NCBI GenBank assembly: GCA_049965615.1
Contig: JBMFWD010000003.1
Span: forward strand, 1 to 64,000
DNA length: 64,000 bases
From: Acidobacterium sp049965615
GTDB taxonomy: Bacteria; Acidobacteriota; Terriglobia; Terriglobales; Acidobacteriaceae
Direction of reading: 5' to 3'
Both the position numbers and the translations under genes were made by a program. Positions 17,461 to 26,041 of this stretch are shown piece after piece. The notes beneath the pieces are model-generated. The model was not told where the DNA came from, ran no database searches, and was given only the letters and a program-made list of their open reading frames with translations. Position 1 is the stretch's first letter, and each line of letters begins with the position of its first letter.

Positions 17461-18444
17461 ATGGAATACGTCAATCTTGGCTCGACCGGACTGAAGGTTT
17501 CGCGGATTTGCCTGGGCACAATGACCTATGGCTCGAAAAAGTGGCGCGAGTGGGTGCTGGAGGAAGAAGAGAGCCGGCCGTTCATAAGGAAAGCGCTGGA
17601 GGCGGGGATCAATTTTTTTGATACGGCGGATGTGTATTCGCTGGGCGTGAGCGAGGAGATCCTGGGCCGCGCGCTGAAGGACTTTGGGCCGTCGCGGGAC
17701 AAGGTGGTGATTGCGACGAAGGTCTTCAATGCGATGGGCGATGACGTGAACCAGCGGGGATTGTCGCGGAAACACATTCTGCATGCGATAGACGATAGCC
17801 TTCGGCGGCTGGGCACCGATTACGTGGATTTGTACCAGATTCACCGCTTTGACCCGACGACACCGATTGAGGAGACGATGGAGGCGCTGAATGACGTGGT
17901 GCGGGCGGGCAAGGCGCTGTACATCGGGGCCAGTTCGATGTACGCGTGGCAGTTCCAGCGGATGCTGCATGTGGCTGATCAGATGGGCCTGGCGCGTTTT
18001 GTGACTATGCAGAACCACTACAACCTGGTGTATCGCGAAGAAGAGCGGGAGATGATTCCGCTGTGCCTGGAGGAAGGTGTTGGGCTGATTCCGTGGAGCC
18101 CGCTGGCGCGCGGCTTTGTGATGGGCAACCGCACGCGTGGCGGCAAGGGCGAGACGATTCGCGCCAGAACGGATGACTTTGCGCAGGGGCTTTACTATCG
18201 CGACTCGGACTTTACGGTGGTGGAGCGGATTACGGAAACGGCGAAGCAGCGCGGCGTGAGCAATGCGCAGGTGGCGCTGGCGTGGATGCTCGGCAAGCCG
18301 GGGATTACCTCACCCATTATCGGCGCGAGCAAGATGGGACACCTGGAGGATCTGCTGGGCGCGCTCGACGTCCACCTGAGCGAAGAGGAAGTGGCTCGGC
18401 TGGAAGAACCGTACGAACCGCACCCGGTGCTGGGGCACAAATGA
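17461..18444 (+). CDS. Aldo/keto reductase
   Basis: 327 residues, NADPH-dependent (alpha/beta)8 aldo/keto reductase of the YajO/YghZ-like group. The catalytic tetrad is visible: Asp and Tyr in FFDTADVYS, Lys in VVIATKV, and His in LYQIHRFD. The cofactor-binding C-terminal region SPIIGASKMGHLEDLL is also present. The ATG at 17461 has a strong GGAGG 4 nt upstream. The physiological carbonyl substrate is unknown. The gene is monocistronic, closed by the terminator at 18477. Confidence 0.88.
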   Translation: MEYVNLGSTGLKVSRICLGTMTYGSKKWREWVLEEEESRPFIRKALEAGINFFDTADVYSLGVSEEILGRALKDFGPSRDKVVIATKVFNAMGDDVNQRGLSRKHILHAIDDSLRRLGTDYVDLYQIHRFDPTTPIEETMEALNDVVRAGKALYIGASSMYAWQFQRMLHVADQMGLARFVTMQNHYNLVYREEEREMIPLCLEEGVGLIPWSPLARGFVMGNRTRGGKGETIRARTDDFAQGLYYRDSDFTVVERITETAKQRGVSNAQVALAWMLGKPGITSPIIGASKMGHLEDLLGALDVHLSEEEVARLEEPYEPHPVLGHK

Positions 18445-18476
18445 TTTTTTGCCGCACGAATGTTTACGACAGGTCG

Positions 18477-18503
18477 GGGCCGCTGCGGAAGCGGCCCTTT
18501 TTG
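18477..18503 (+). terminator. Rho-independent terminator of the aldo/keto reductase gene
   Basis: A perfect 8-bp GC stem (GGGCCGCT / AGCGGCCC) with a 5-nt loop, followed by TTTTTGTT. Confidence 0.8.
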
Positions 18504-18535
18504 TTATGGTGAGGTTGACGAATTCCTGAAGAGAG

Positions 18536-19141
18536 TTGGGTGCATTGCCAAAGTCGAAGTTGAGGCAGATTTTCAGACCGTGGCTATGGTGTGCGGCGGC
18601 AATTGCCGCCTTTGCGATATTTGTTCCGGTGGCAGTGTTTGGCTCGGCCTTCGCGGTGCTGGTGTATCTCTATTTGTTTTTGCCTTTTGGGCTTTCGGCG
18701 GGGCTGATGGTCGGGCTGGTTCTGGCGAAGCGGCAGGCGGTGTCGATTCTGGCGGCGACAGTGATGTTTTGCGCGGTGACGTGGCTGCTGTTCCAGAATG
18801 CGGATGCGGTGAAGGACACGGCTCGGTGGCATTTGTATGGGTCAAGCTACCAGCGGCGCGTACTGGCCGCGCCTGCCCAAACGGGGCAACTGAAGCATGT
18901 GGTGTGGGATGGATGGGAACTGGGCGGGATGGATACTACGGTCTATCTGGTATACGACCCCGAAAACTCACTGGCGACGGCGGCCAGAAAGCACACGTCG
19001 GGCAAGTTTGCGGGGATTCCCTGCCCCGTGCCATCGGTGCGGCGACTGGCCAGCGAGTGGTACGCAGTGGAGTTTTTCACGGGCGAGCGCTGGAACAGGT
19101 GCGGAGCAAAGGCGGTTCCAAACGCAAAAACGCACCAATGA
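18536..19141 (+). CDS. Membrane protein of unknown function
   Basis: 201 residues. Two or three hydrophobic segments (about 18-42, 44-65 and 68-88) are followed by a soluble domain of about 110 residues containing DTTVYLVYDPENSLATAARKH and a Cys-Pro-Val-Pro segment. The start is a TTG; GAAGAGAG lies just upstream. I do not recognise a family. It converges on the Met-rich protein gene with a 29-nt gap. Confidence 0.5.
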   Translation: MGALPKSKLRQIFRPWLWCAAAIAAFAIFVPVAVFGSAFAVLVYLYLFLPFGLSAGLMVGLVLAKRQAVSILAATVMFCAVTWLLFQNADAVKDTARWHLYGSSYQRRVLAAPAQTGQLKHVVWDGWELGGMDTTVYLVYDPENSLATAARKHTSGKFAGIPCPVPSVRRLASEWYAVEFFTGERWNRCGAKAVPNAKTHQ

Positions 19142-19170
19142 CAGATGAGACATCGAGGCGTTGCTGGTCT

Positions 19171-19713
19171 TCAGAGCGAGAAGTGGAACATGGCGACCTT
19201 GCCGTTGACTGACACCTTGACCTCGTAACTGCCGTCCATCAGGTGGACGTTGTTGCCGAAGTGAGTGGTAGCGGGGCCTTTGCCGCGAACTTCCATGCGG
19301 GTGACCGGGAGGGTCATCCAGTGGTTCATGCCCTTCATTTCTCCCATCTTGTTGTCCATCATTCCGCCCATCTTGTTGTTGTCCATCATTTCGCCCTTGG
19401 ACATGCGATACCAGATTTTGACGTGGGCGTGCTCGACGGGCTTGCCGTCCTTCTTGATGAAGACAACCATGTGATGGTTGGGGTGCGTGGCGCCGTTGAC
19501 CATCTCCGGCATGGCGCCGCCTTCACGCTGCATGGGAGCTTTCATTCCCATGAAGCCTTCCGCAGGCAGGATTTTGAGATTGACGGAATAGGGACCCGCC
19601 ATGGCAGTTTTGCTGATTTGCGCCTGCGCGGCGTGAGGGACGAGCAGCGCGGCGAAGGCAATAGCCAGCGCGGCTGCAAAGGACAAGCGAATGGAAGAAT
19701 TGCGTCGGAACAT
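19171..19713 (-). CDS. Met-rich secreted protein, YtkA-like fold
   Basis: 180 residues with a clear signal peptide (cleavage near AAQAQ, residues 28-32). The mature part resembles a small Ig-like YtkA/FixH-type domain (PYSVNLKILPAEGF, HMVVFIKKDGKPVEHAHVKIWYRM). Inserted at 104-133 is a Met-rich stretch with ten Met in thirty residues, built from an imperfect duplication of MMDNKMG, plus several His. Soft-metal (Cu/Ag) binding in the periplasm is a reasonable inference. No copper transporter gene is adjacent. Confidence 0.7.
   Translation of the reverse strand: MFRRNSSIRLSFAAALAIAFAALLVPHAAQAQISKTAMAGPYSVNLKILPAEGFMGMKAPMQREGGAMPEMVNGATHPNHHMVVFIKKDGKPVEHAHVKIWYRMSKGEMMDNNKMGGMMDNKMGEMKGMNHWMTLPVTRMEVRGKGPATTHFGNNVHLMDGSYEVKVSVNGKVAMFHFSL
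19342..19391 (-). repeat. Imperfect tandem repeat coding for MMDN(N)KMG units
   Basis: Two units of about 22-26 nt sharing CCCATCTTGTTGTCCATCAT with a 3-nt GTT indel. They encode the duplicated Met-rich motif of the secreted protein. Confidence 0.6.
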
Positions 19714-19940
19714 GGAAACTCTCCTTGAGATGTGAAAGTCGACGGGAAACCGGCTTCCGGAGTGCTGCTCTTCTTACGTGGAAGTACGGGCGCAGCGAGA
19801 GATAGCTTCCCTGCCGCTAAGTAGGATGCCGTTCCGCGAGCTATAGATGGAAGGGATGTGCGCGTCCGATTGGCGAGAGACAAAAAACGCCAGGCGATTT
19901 TTACCGTGCTGCCGTTTGGAATACGGAAACGGGGCTGCGG

Positions 19941-21194
19941 TCAGGAGACGACCGCGGGTTCCGGCTCCAAAACCTGAAGATCGAGCGGTGGCTCTGCCTG
20001 CCAGTCGGCGTTCTGCATTCTGGCGAGAGCGAGTTTAAGGCGTGAGTTGACGCATGGCTCGGTGGTAACGACGAAGGGCAGTTTGTCCTTGCCGAAGCCG
20101 GAGCGCTGGAAGAGCGAATCAATATTGATGCCCTGCGCGGCCATAGCTCCGGCGATCTCCGCAACGATGCCCGGACGGTCATTTACGACGAAGCGGACGT
20201 AGTGGCGGAGTTCGAATTCGCCGGTGACGGCGGCTGGTGCAGACCGCACGACGCCTGGAGCGGTACCGGCGGCAAGGGCGCAGAGGTCGGAAACGACGGC
20301 GACGGCGGTGGGGTTGCCACCGGCTCCGTGGCCGGAGAAAACGACGTCTCCGCCGTACTGGCCGCTCATGAGGACCATGTTTTCTGTTCCGCGTGACCAT
20401 GCGAGCGGTGAGTTGAAGGGCACCAGCATGGGGCCGACCAGGGCGACGAGGTTGCCGTTGCGCACGTCGGCGCGGGCCACGGGGCGAATGGTGCAGCCCA
20501 GATCCCTGGCGTAGGCAAAGTCGATGGCGCCAACTTGGCGGATGCTCTGGCAGGCAATTTCTTCCGGCGATACGTTTGCGCCCAGCGCAAGGCGCGCGAG
20601 GATAACCAGCTTGGAACGGGCATCAAAGCCATCGACGTCCTCGGTGGGGTCGGCTTCCGCGTAGCCTCGGCGCTGCGCTTCGGCGAGTTCGTCGGCGTAC
20701 TCGGCGCCGTGCTCCATGCGGCTGAGGATGAAGTTGGAGGTTCCGTTAAGAATGCCCTCAATGCGGGTGATTTTGTCGCCTGCGAGGCCGTGCTGGAGGC
20801 CCGGAATGACGGGAATTCCGCCAGCCACAGCTGCGCCGTAGAGCAAATGACTACCGCTCTTACGAGCCATGGATTCAAGCTCCGGACCGTGCAGCGCGAT
20901 GAGCTTTTTGTTGGCCGTGACCACAGACTTGCCGGCTTCGAGGGCGCGACGAACGCTGTCGTGAGCAGGATTGAGACCGCCGATGAGCTCCACGATAATG
21001 TCTGCGTCCGAGGCGAGAACGGCATCGAGATCTTCAGTCCAGGTGACGGACGGGAGCCAGTCCACACGCTTGCGGGCCACGTTGCGGTTGTAGACGTGGG
21101 TGAGGGCCAGGCCGGGCAGATTGCGTTCGCTCAGGATGCGCGCGGCGGATGCGCCTACGGTTCCGAATCCAAGAATGGCGACTTTAAGAGGCAA
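19941..21194 (-). CDS. hom: Homoserine dehydrogenase with ACT domain
   Basis: 417 residues. It reduces aspartate semialdehyde to homoserine in Thr/Met biosynthesis. The N-terminal NAD(P) fold has GFGTVG (about 9-14). The catalytic domain shows ANKKLIA, GAAVAGGIPVI, LNGTSNFIL and EADPTEDVDGFDARSK. The C-terminal ACT domain (about 340-410; RFVVNDRPGIVAEIAGAMAAQGI) suggests allosteric control by threonine. I chose the TTG at 21194 because CGGAG lies 8 nt upstream and the fold starts immediately; the longer frame to 21371 has no such support. The gene is not in an operon with thrB or thrC here. Confidence 0.92.
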   Translation of the reverse strand: MPLKVAILGFGTVGASAARILSERNLPGLALTHVYNRNVARKRVDWLPSVTWTEDLDAVLASDADIIVELIGGLNPAHDSVRRALEAGKSVVTANKKLIALHGPELESMARKSGSHLLYGAAVAGGIPVIPGLQHGLAGDKITRIEGILNGTSNFILSRMEHGAEYADELAEAQRRGYAEADPTEDVDGFDARSKLVILARLALGANVSPEEIACQSIRQVGAIDFAYARDLGCTIRPVARADVRNGNLVALVGPMLVPFNSPLAWSRGTENMVLMSGQYGGDVVFSGHGAGGNPTAVAVVSDLCALAAGTAPGVVRSAPAAVTGEFELRHYVRFVVNDRPGIVAEIAGAMAAQGINIDSLFQRSGFGKDKLPFVVTTEPCVNSRLKLALARMQNADWQAEPPLDLQVLEPEPAVVS

Positions 21195-21322
21195 TGAGAA
21201 ACTCCGGGACGATTGGGGAAAGTTATTACCACTATAGGGCACGCGGGCGGCGGGCAGGTTGCCGGCTGATGAGAAGGTTTTTCTGTTGCCCTTTTTGCAC
21301 AGGATGACAGACACTTCCAGAG

Positions 21323-22402
21323 ATGGCCCGCCGTAGCTCCGATGACGAGAAAACAATGAAAGACAAGACACCGCCGGCGAACAGGCCGGTCAGCCTGAAG
21401 ATTCTGGGCGAGTACCTGGACTTATCGCCCGCCACCATTTCACTGGTGCTCAATAATGCGCCCGGAGTGAAATCCATTCCACAGGACACGCGCGATCGCG
21501 TGATTGCCGCGGCCAAGAAGTTTGACTATCGTCCGAGCTTTTACGCTCGCTCGCTGCGAGGGCGGCGGAGCTTTTCCATTGGCGTGCTGGTGCCGGAGCT
21601 GAGCGACGGGTATTCGGCGCACGTGATGGACGGCATTGAGCAGGTGCTCATCGAGGAAGGTTATTTTTATCTGACGGCGAGCCACAGGCGAAAGGCCGAT
21701 TTGATTGAGGAGTATCCTCGGATGCTGCAGGACCGGTCGGTGGAAGGCCTCATCGCGATTGACACTCTTCTGGAGCATGCACCGCCCATGCCGACGGTTG
21801 CAGTGGCCGGGCACCGCAACCTGCCGGGCGTGACCAATATTGTGCTGGATCACAGACGGGCGGCGGAACTTTCGCTGCGGCACCTGTATCAACTGGGACA
21901 CCGGCGGATCGCGTTCATGCGCGGGAGGGCGTCGAGTTCGGATTCGGCAGACCGCTGGAAGAGCCTGATGGCAGTGGCCAGGGAACTGGGACTGGAAGTA
22001 CCGCCAGAGCTGATCATGCAGGTGGAGGGCGGCGTATCTACACCGGAGCTTGGATTTCCGATTACGCACGATCTGCTGCGCAGGACGAGAGACTTTACGG
22101 CGATTGTGGCATTCAATGACCTGGCAGCCATTGGCGCGATCCGTGCGCTGCATGAGCATGGGCTCTCGGTTCCGGCAGATGTATCGGTCATCGGGTTCGA
22201 CGACATGGAGTATGCGGCCTATCACTCGCCGAGCCTGACGACGATTCGCCAGCCGCTGCGCAAGATGGGAGATATGGCGGCCCGGATTCTGCTGGGGCGC
22301 ATTCGCGGGGAGGCTGAGTTTGAGAAGGAAGTGGCGATTCTGCCGGAGCTGGTGATTCGCGAATCGACGGCACCGCCCGCTGCGCGGCGGAAGAAGAAGT
22401 GA
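21323..22402 (+). CDS. LacI-family transcriptional regulator (copy 2)
   Basis: 359 residues. Helix-turn-helix LKILGEYLDLSPATISLVLN (about 25-44), hinge with KSIPQDTRDRV, then a sugar-sensor domain (IGVLVPELSDGYS to GFDDMEYAAYHSPSLTTIRQP). It lies about 200 nt upstream of, and codirectional with, the GH1 beta-glucosidase, so control of that gene by a glucoside or sugar ligand is likely. A candidate operator lies at 22562-22573. An alternative ATG at 21356 would drop 11 residues. It is paralogous to the regulator at 11405-12493. Confidence 0.88.
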   Translation: MARRSSDDEKTMKDKTPPANRPVSLKILGEYLDLSPATISLVLNNAPGVKSIPQDTRDRVIAAAKKFDYRPSFYARSLRGRRSFSIGVLVPELSDGYSAHVMDGIEQVLIEEGYFYLTASHRRKADLIEEYPRMLQDRSVEGLIAIDTLLEHAPPMPTVAVAGHRNLPGVTNIVLDHRRAAELSLRHLYQLGHRRIAFMRGRASSSDSADRWKSLMAVARELGLEVPPELIMQVEGGVSTPELGFPITHDLLRRTRDFTAIVAFNDLAAIGAIRALHEHGLSVPADVSVIGFDDMEYAAYHSPSLTTIRQPLRKMGDMAARILLGRIRGEAEFEKEVAILPELVIRESTAPPAARRKKK

Positions 22403-22561
22403 AGAGCAGACTTTAGCTTTCTGGTCTTCGCTTCCATCTGGAAGAGGTTGAACGGGCCTTATGGGAGGACAATCGCGTCCGCCGGGTTGAGCCTTTGCCT
22501 GTTCCCTTTTTTTCTTTTGCGGGTTGTGGCCTTTATCGGTTACTATGCCGGACGATACACA

Positions 22562-22573
22562 ACAAACGATTGT
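22562..22573. promoter_or_regulatory. Candidate LacI-family operator
   Basis: ACAAACGATTGT is a 12-bp palindrome around a central CG with only one mismatched pair of symmetric positions, the usual form of LacI/GalR operators. It lies about 36 nt upstream of the GH1 start and 160 nt after the LacI gene. Confidence 0.3.
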
Positions 22574-22608
22574 CTAGGCGCCGCTGCCTCGACAGGGAGA
22601 GGTCAGTG

Positions 22609-24102
22609 ATGGATCGACGCCGATTTTTGATCAACAGTTCGCTTGCCGCCATGGGTGGCATGACGTTTTCCCGCTACATGCTCGGAGCGCAGATGGCCTG
22701 GCCCGCGCAGGGGCCGAATATGCCACCGCCAGGGAGCATTGCAGAAGCGGAGATCAGGGCGGCGCGTTTCCCGAAGGATTTTTACTGGGGTACTGCGACC
22801 GCGGCCTACCAGGTGGAAGGCGCCTGGAAGGCAGATGGGAAGGGCGAGTCGATCTGGGACCGCTTCTCGCACGTGGTGGGCAACATCAAGGGTGGAGATA
22901 CGGGCGACATAGCGTGCGATTCGTATTACCGGTATCCGGAAGATATTGCCATCATGCAGCAGCTTCACCAGAAGAGCGTGAGGTTTTCCGTATCCTGGCC
23001 GCGGGTTCAGCCGCTGGGCATGGGCAAGGTAAACCAGAAGGGCCTGGACCACTACAGCAGGGTGGTGGACGCGATGCTGAAGGCGAATCAGCGGCCGATG
23101 TGCACTTTGTACCACTGGGATTTGCCGCAAGCGTTGCAGGACAAGGGCGGATGGCCGAATCGCGACCTTTACAAGCACTTTGCCGACTATGCGGAGATTG
23201 TGACGAAGGCTCTGGGCGACCGCGTGGATACATGGGCGATCTTCAATGAGCCGTGGGTGTTTACCTTCCTTGGATATGGAATTGGAGCGCATGCGCCGGG
23301 CCTCACAGGAATTGAAAACTTCCTGAAGGCCGCACACACGGTAAACCTGGCTCAGGGTGAGGCGTATCGCGCGATGCGGGCCGTCGCTCCGAAGGCGAAG
23401 CTGGGGACGGCGTACAGCATGTCTCCGGGAGCGCCGGCGACCGACAGCCCGGAGGATATCGCCGCGGCGAAACGCTTCAACGCGATCAATAATGTCTACT
23501 TTCTGGATACGGCCCTGTATGGCAAGTATCCCGATGCTTTTGTGGACGGGATTCCCTACAAGACGATGGGCTTCCGCGAGGGCGACGGCGAGATCATGCA
23601 AGCCAAACTCGACTGGATGGGCATTAACTACTACAACCGGCACATTATTTCCTACGCCAGGGGCGCGTCGTATGGCGAAGACTTTCATGCGGTGATGCCG
23701 CACCAGGGTCCGATTACCTACTTCGGCTGGGAGGTGTGGCCGCGGGGCATGTACGACATCGTGATGCAGATGTGGAAGACGTACAAGCTGCCGATTGAGA
23801 TTACAGAGAATGGCTGCGCTTACTCGGATGCTCCGCTGTCGGACGATCCGGAGAAGGTTCCGGACGCGCGGCGGACCACGTTCTACCGCGAGCACCTGGC
23901 AGAACTGGCGCGTGCCATGCGCGACGGCGCGGATGTGCGCGGCTATCACGCGTGGAGCATCCTGGATAACTTTGAGTGGGCGGAGGGCTACAGCCAGCGC
24001 TTTGGAATGACTTATATCGACTTCAGGACACAGAAGCGGACGATCAAGGACTCGGGGCACTGGTACGGGAGGGTATCGGCGACGGGGCGGCTGGACGTGT
24101 AG
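22609..24102 (+). CDS. GH1 beta-glucosidase with Tat-type signal
   Basis: 497 residues. Glycoside hydrolase family 1 TIM barrel hydrolysing terminal beta-glucosides. The acid/base Glu214 lies in TWAIFNEPW and the nucleophile Glu400 in ITENGC. Other GH1 landmarks are FYWGTATAAYQVEG (about 58-71), LYHWDLPQ and SILDNFEWAEGYSQRFG. The N-terminus MDRRRFLINSSLAAMGGM fits a twin-arginine signal, so the folded enzyme is probably exported to the periplasm, unlike most bacterial GH1 enzymes. The ATG at 22609 follows AGGGAGAGG; the longer frame from 22495 would bury the Tat motif. Confidence 0.9.
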   Translation: MDRRRFLINSSLAAMGGMTFSRYMLGAQMAWPAQGPNMPPPGSIAEAEIRAARFPKDFYWGTATAAYQVEGAWKADGKGESIWDRFSHVVGNIKGGDTGDIACDSYYRYPEDIAIMQQLHQKSVRFSVSWPRVQPLGMGKVNQKGLDHYSRVVDAMLKANQRPMCTLYHWDLPQALQDKGGWPNRDLYKHFADYAEIVTKALGDRVDTWAIFNEPWVFTFLGYGIGAHAPGLTGIENFLKAAHTVNLAQGEAYRAMRAVAPKAKLGTAYSMSPGAPATDSPEDIAAAKRFNAINNVYFLDTALYGKYPDAFVDGIPYKTMGFREGDGEIMQAKLDWMGINYYNRHIISYARGASYGEDFHAVMPHQGPITYFGWEVWPRGMYDIVMQMWKTYKLPIEITENGCAYSDAPLSDDPEKVPDARRTTFYREHLAELARAMRDGADVRGYHAWSILDNFEWAEGYSQRFGMTYIDFRTQKRTIKDSGHWYGRVSATGRLDV

Positions 24103-24238
24103 AGCTATCCTCTGCGAGATAGATGGATTGGGGGCGGGTTTGACCGTCCCTGATTTTTTGCAGGCGGAGATAGCGCCGCATGTGCGATGCTGCTGTCATT
24201 CGAAGGCGAAGCAAGTTTCGCCGGTGGGAGCATGACTT

Positions 24239-24718
24239 TTGGAAGGCACGGTTGCGAAGAAGGCCGATTCAGGCTGGCGGAAGACGGCGATCTGGACGGG
24301 ATGGATTGCCGGTGCGATCTTCCTGCTGGTGGGCGCGGGGTTTGCGTTTCATACCTTTGAGTTTTTGCAGCACAGCGTTCGGACTACGGGGACGGTGCTG
24401 AAGCTGATCGTGCGGACGGATTCCCACGGCGAGCTATCGTATACGCCGGTATTTGAATTTACGACCCGGCATGGCGGGACCTACGCGACGGTAACCAGTT
24501 TTGCTTCCAATCCGCCGCTTTACGTGGTTGGGCAAAAGATTCCCGTGTTGTACGAACCGGGAAGGCCGGAGACGGCCAGCCCGGATTCGTTCTGGATTTT
24601 GTGGTTTTTCTCGATTCTCTTTTTCTTTCTGGGCATGGTTGTGATTGGCAGCGCGATGCTGCTTCGAGTTCTCTCTCGAAGGCGGTCGAGCGGGACGATC
24701 AGCAAGGAGAATTCATGA
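24239..24718 (+). CDS. DUF3592 membrane protein
   Basis: 159 residues from a TTG start preceded by GGGAG. Two transmembrane helices (about 17-38 and 119-144) flank an extracytoplasmic beta domain with TTGTVLKL, YTPVFEFTT and VLYEPGRPETA, typical of DUF3592. Function is unknown. Its end overlaps the convergent fahA gene by 6 nt. Confidence 0.7.
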   Translation: MEGTVAKKADSGWRKTAIWTGWIAGAIFLLVGAGFAFHTFEFLQHSVRTTGTVLKLIVRTDSHGELSYTPVFEFTTRHGGTYATVTSFASNPPLYVVGQKIPVLYEPGRPETASPDSFWILWFFSILFFFLGMVVIGSAMLLRVLSRRRSSGTISKENS

Positions 24719-25984
24719 GACCGCGCCGAGGACGACGCCACGGCACTCGCCGAAGCTGATGCGCGGGTAACCGGGCTTTTGGCACCATGCGCGAAGGATG
24801 ACTTCGTCCCCATCCTCAAGGAATGAGCGGGTTTCTCCGCTGGGCAGGCTGAGCGGCTTTGCGCCGCGCTCGGTGATCTCGAGCATGCAGCCGCGCGAGT
24901 CGTCACTGGGGCCGGAGACGGTGCCGGTAGCCAGCAGGTCGCCGGTGCGCATGGGGCAGCCGTTGCTGGTATGGTGGGCGAGCATTTGTGCCGGTGTCCA
25001 GTACAAATGGCGCAGGTTGCCGTGACTGAGGCGGACGGGAGGCAGGCCGGCATCCCGCATTTGTAACGATTGGAGATACACTTCCATCTGGATATCAAAG
25101 GCGCGCGCGGCTTCGCCGGCGAGGTATGGCAGTGGATCGGGGTCGCCCCGGGGGCGCGGCAGGCTGGGGACGCGGAAAGGCTCAAGGGCGTCGAGGGTCA
25201 CGATCCACGGGGAGATGGTGGTGGCGAAGCTCTTGGAAAGGAACGGCCCGAGGGGCTGATATTCCCAGGACTGAATGTCTCGCGCAGACCAGTCATTCAC
25301 GAGGCAGAAGCCGAAGATGTGATCTTCTGCGCGGTCGATGGAGATGGGCTCGGACTGGGCGCTTCCCTTCCCGATGAGAAAGCCGGCTTCCAGCTCATAG
25401 TCCAGCGCGTGGGTGGGCCCAACGATGGGAGCGGTCGCGTCGGGCAGTTTGATTTGACCGCCTGGGCGGCGAATCTGGGTTCCACTGACAACGATGGAGG
25501 ACGCGCGACCGTGATAGCCGACAGGGACGTACTTGTAGTTGGGCAGGAGCGGCTGGTCGGGGCGGAAGAGACGTCCGACTCGGGTGGCGTGATCGATGGA
25601 GGCGTAAAAATCGGTGTAGTCGCCAATGTCGACGGGCAGGAGCATTCTGGCGTCGGGCCGGGGGACGAGGAGGCGGTTGTCACGATGGAAGCTGTTTTCC
25701 CCCAGGATTTGCGCGGCGGCCTCGCGTAGCATGCGCACGGCCGCGTTGCCCTGGCCCATCAGTACGTTGAGGGTGGGCTGCCAGCAGGCATCGCGAAGAG
25801 AGCGCGGGAGCTCGTCAAAGTAGCCGAGATCGACACAAGCGCGCAGGTCCAGGATGCTGTTGCCGATGGCGATGCCGACGTGGCGGTCGTGGCCACGGAG
25901 GAAGACACCGAAAGGCAGATTGGCCAGTGGGTAACCGTTGGCTGGATCGTTGGCCTCAACGACCCAGCTTTTTTCATAGGTCAT
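24713..25984 (-). CDS. fahA: Fumarylacetoacetase
   Basis: 423 residues. It hydrolyses fumarylacetoacetate to fumarate and acetoacetate, the last step of tyrosine/homogentisate breakdown. Metal ligands and catalytic His are in DYTDFYASIDHATRVG, the two Glu in DYELEAGFLIG, and Asp in FCLVNDWSARDIQ. Length matches the animal and bacterial FAH family (about 420). It lies 57 nt after hmgA in the same direction, so the two form an operon. A maleylacetoacetate isomerase gene is not in the window. Confidence 0.93.
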   Translation of the reverse strand: MTYEKSWVVEANDPANGYPLANLPFGVFLRGHDRHVGIAIGNSILDLRACVDLGYFDELPRSLRDACWQPTLNVLMGQGNAAVRMLREAAAQILGENSFHRDNRLLVPRPDARMLLPVDIGDYTDFYASIDHATRVGRLFRPDQPLLPNYKYVPVGYHGRASSIVVSGTQIRRPGGQIKLPDATAPIVGPTHALDYELEAGFLIGKGSAQSEPISIDRAEDHIFGFCLVNDWSARDIQSWEYQPLGPFLSKSFATTISPWIVTLDALEPFRVPSLPRPRGDPDPLPYLAGEAARAFDIQMEVYLQSLQMRDAGLPPVRLSHGNLRHLYWTPAQMLAHHTSNGCPMRTGDLLATGTVSGPSDDSRGCMLEITERGAKPLSLPSGETRSFLEDGDEVILRAWCQKPGYPRISFGECRGVVLGAVS

Positions 25985-26041
25985 GAACTCTCCGGATTCG
26001 TATCTCCGGGGGAGACGTTCGGAGTACGCTGAGCGTCGCCG

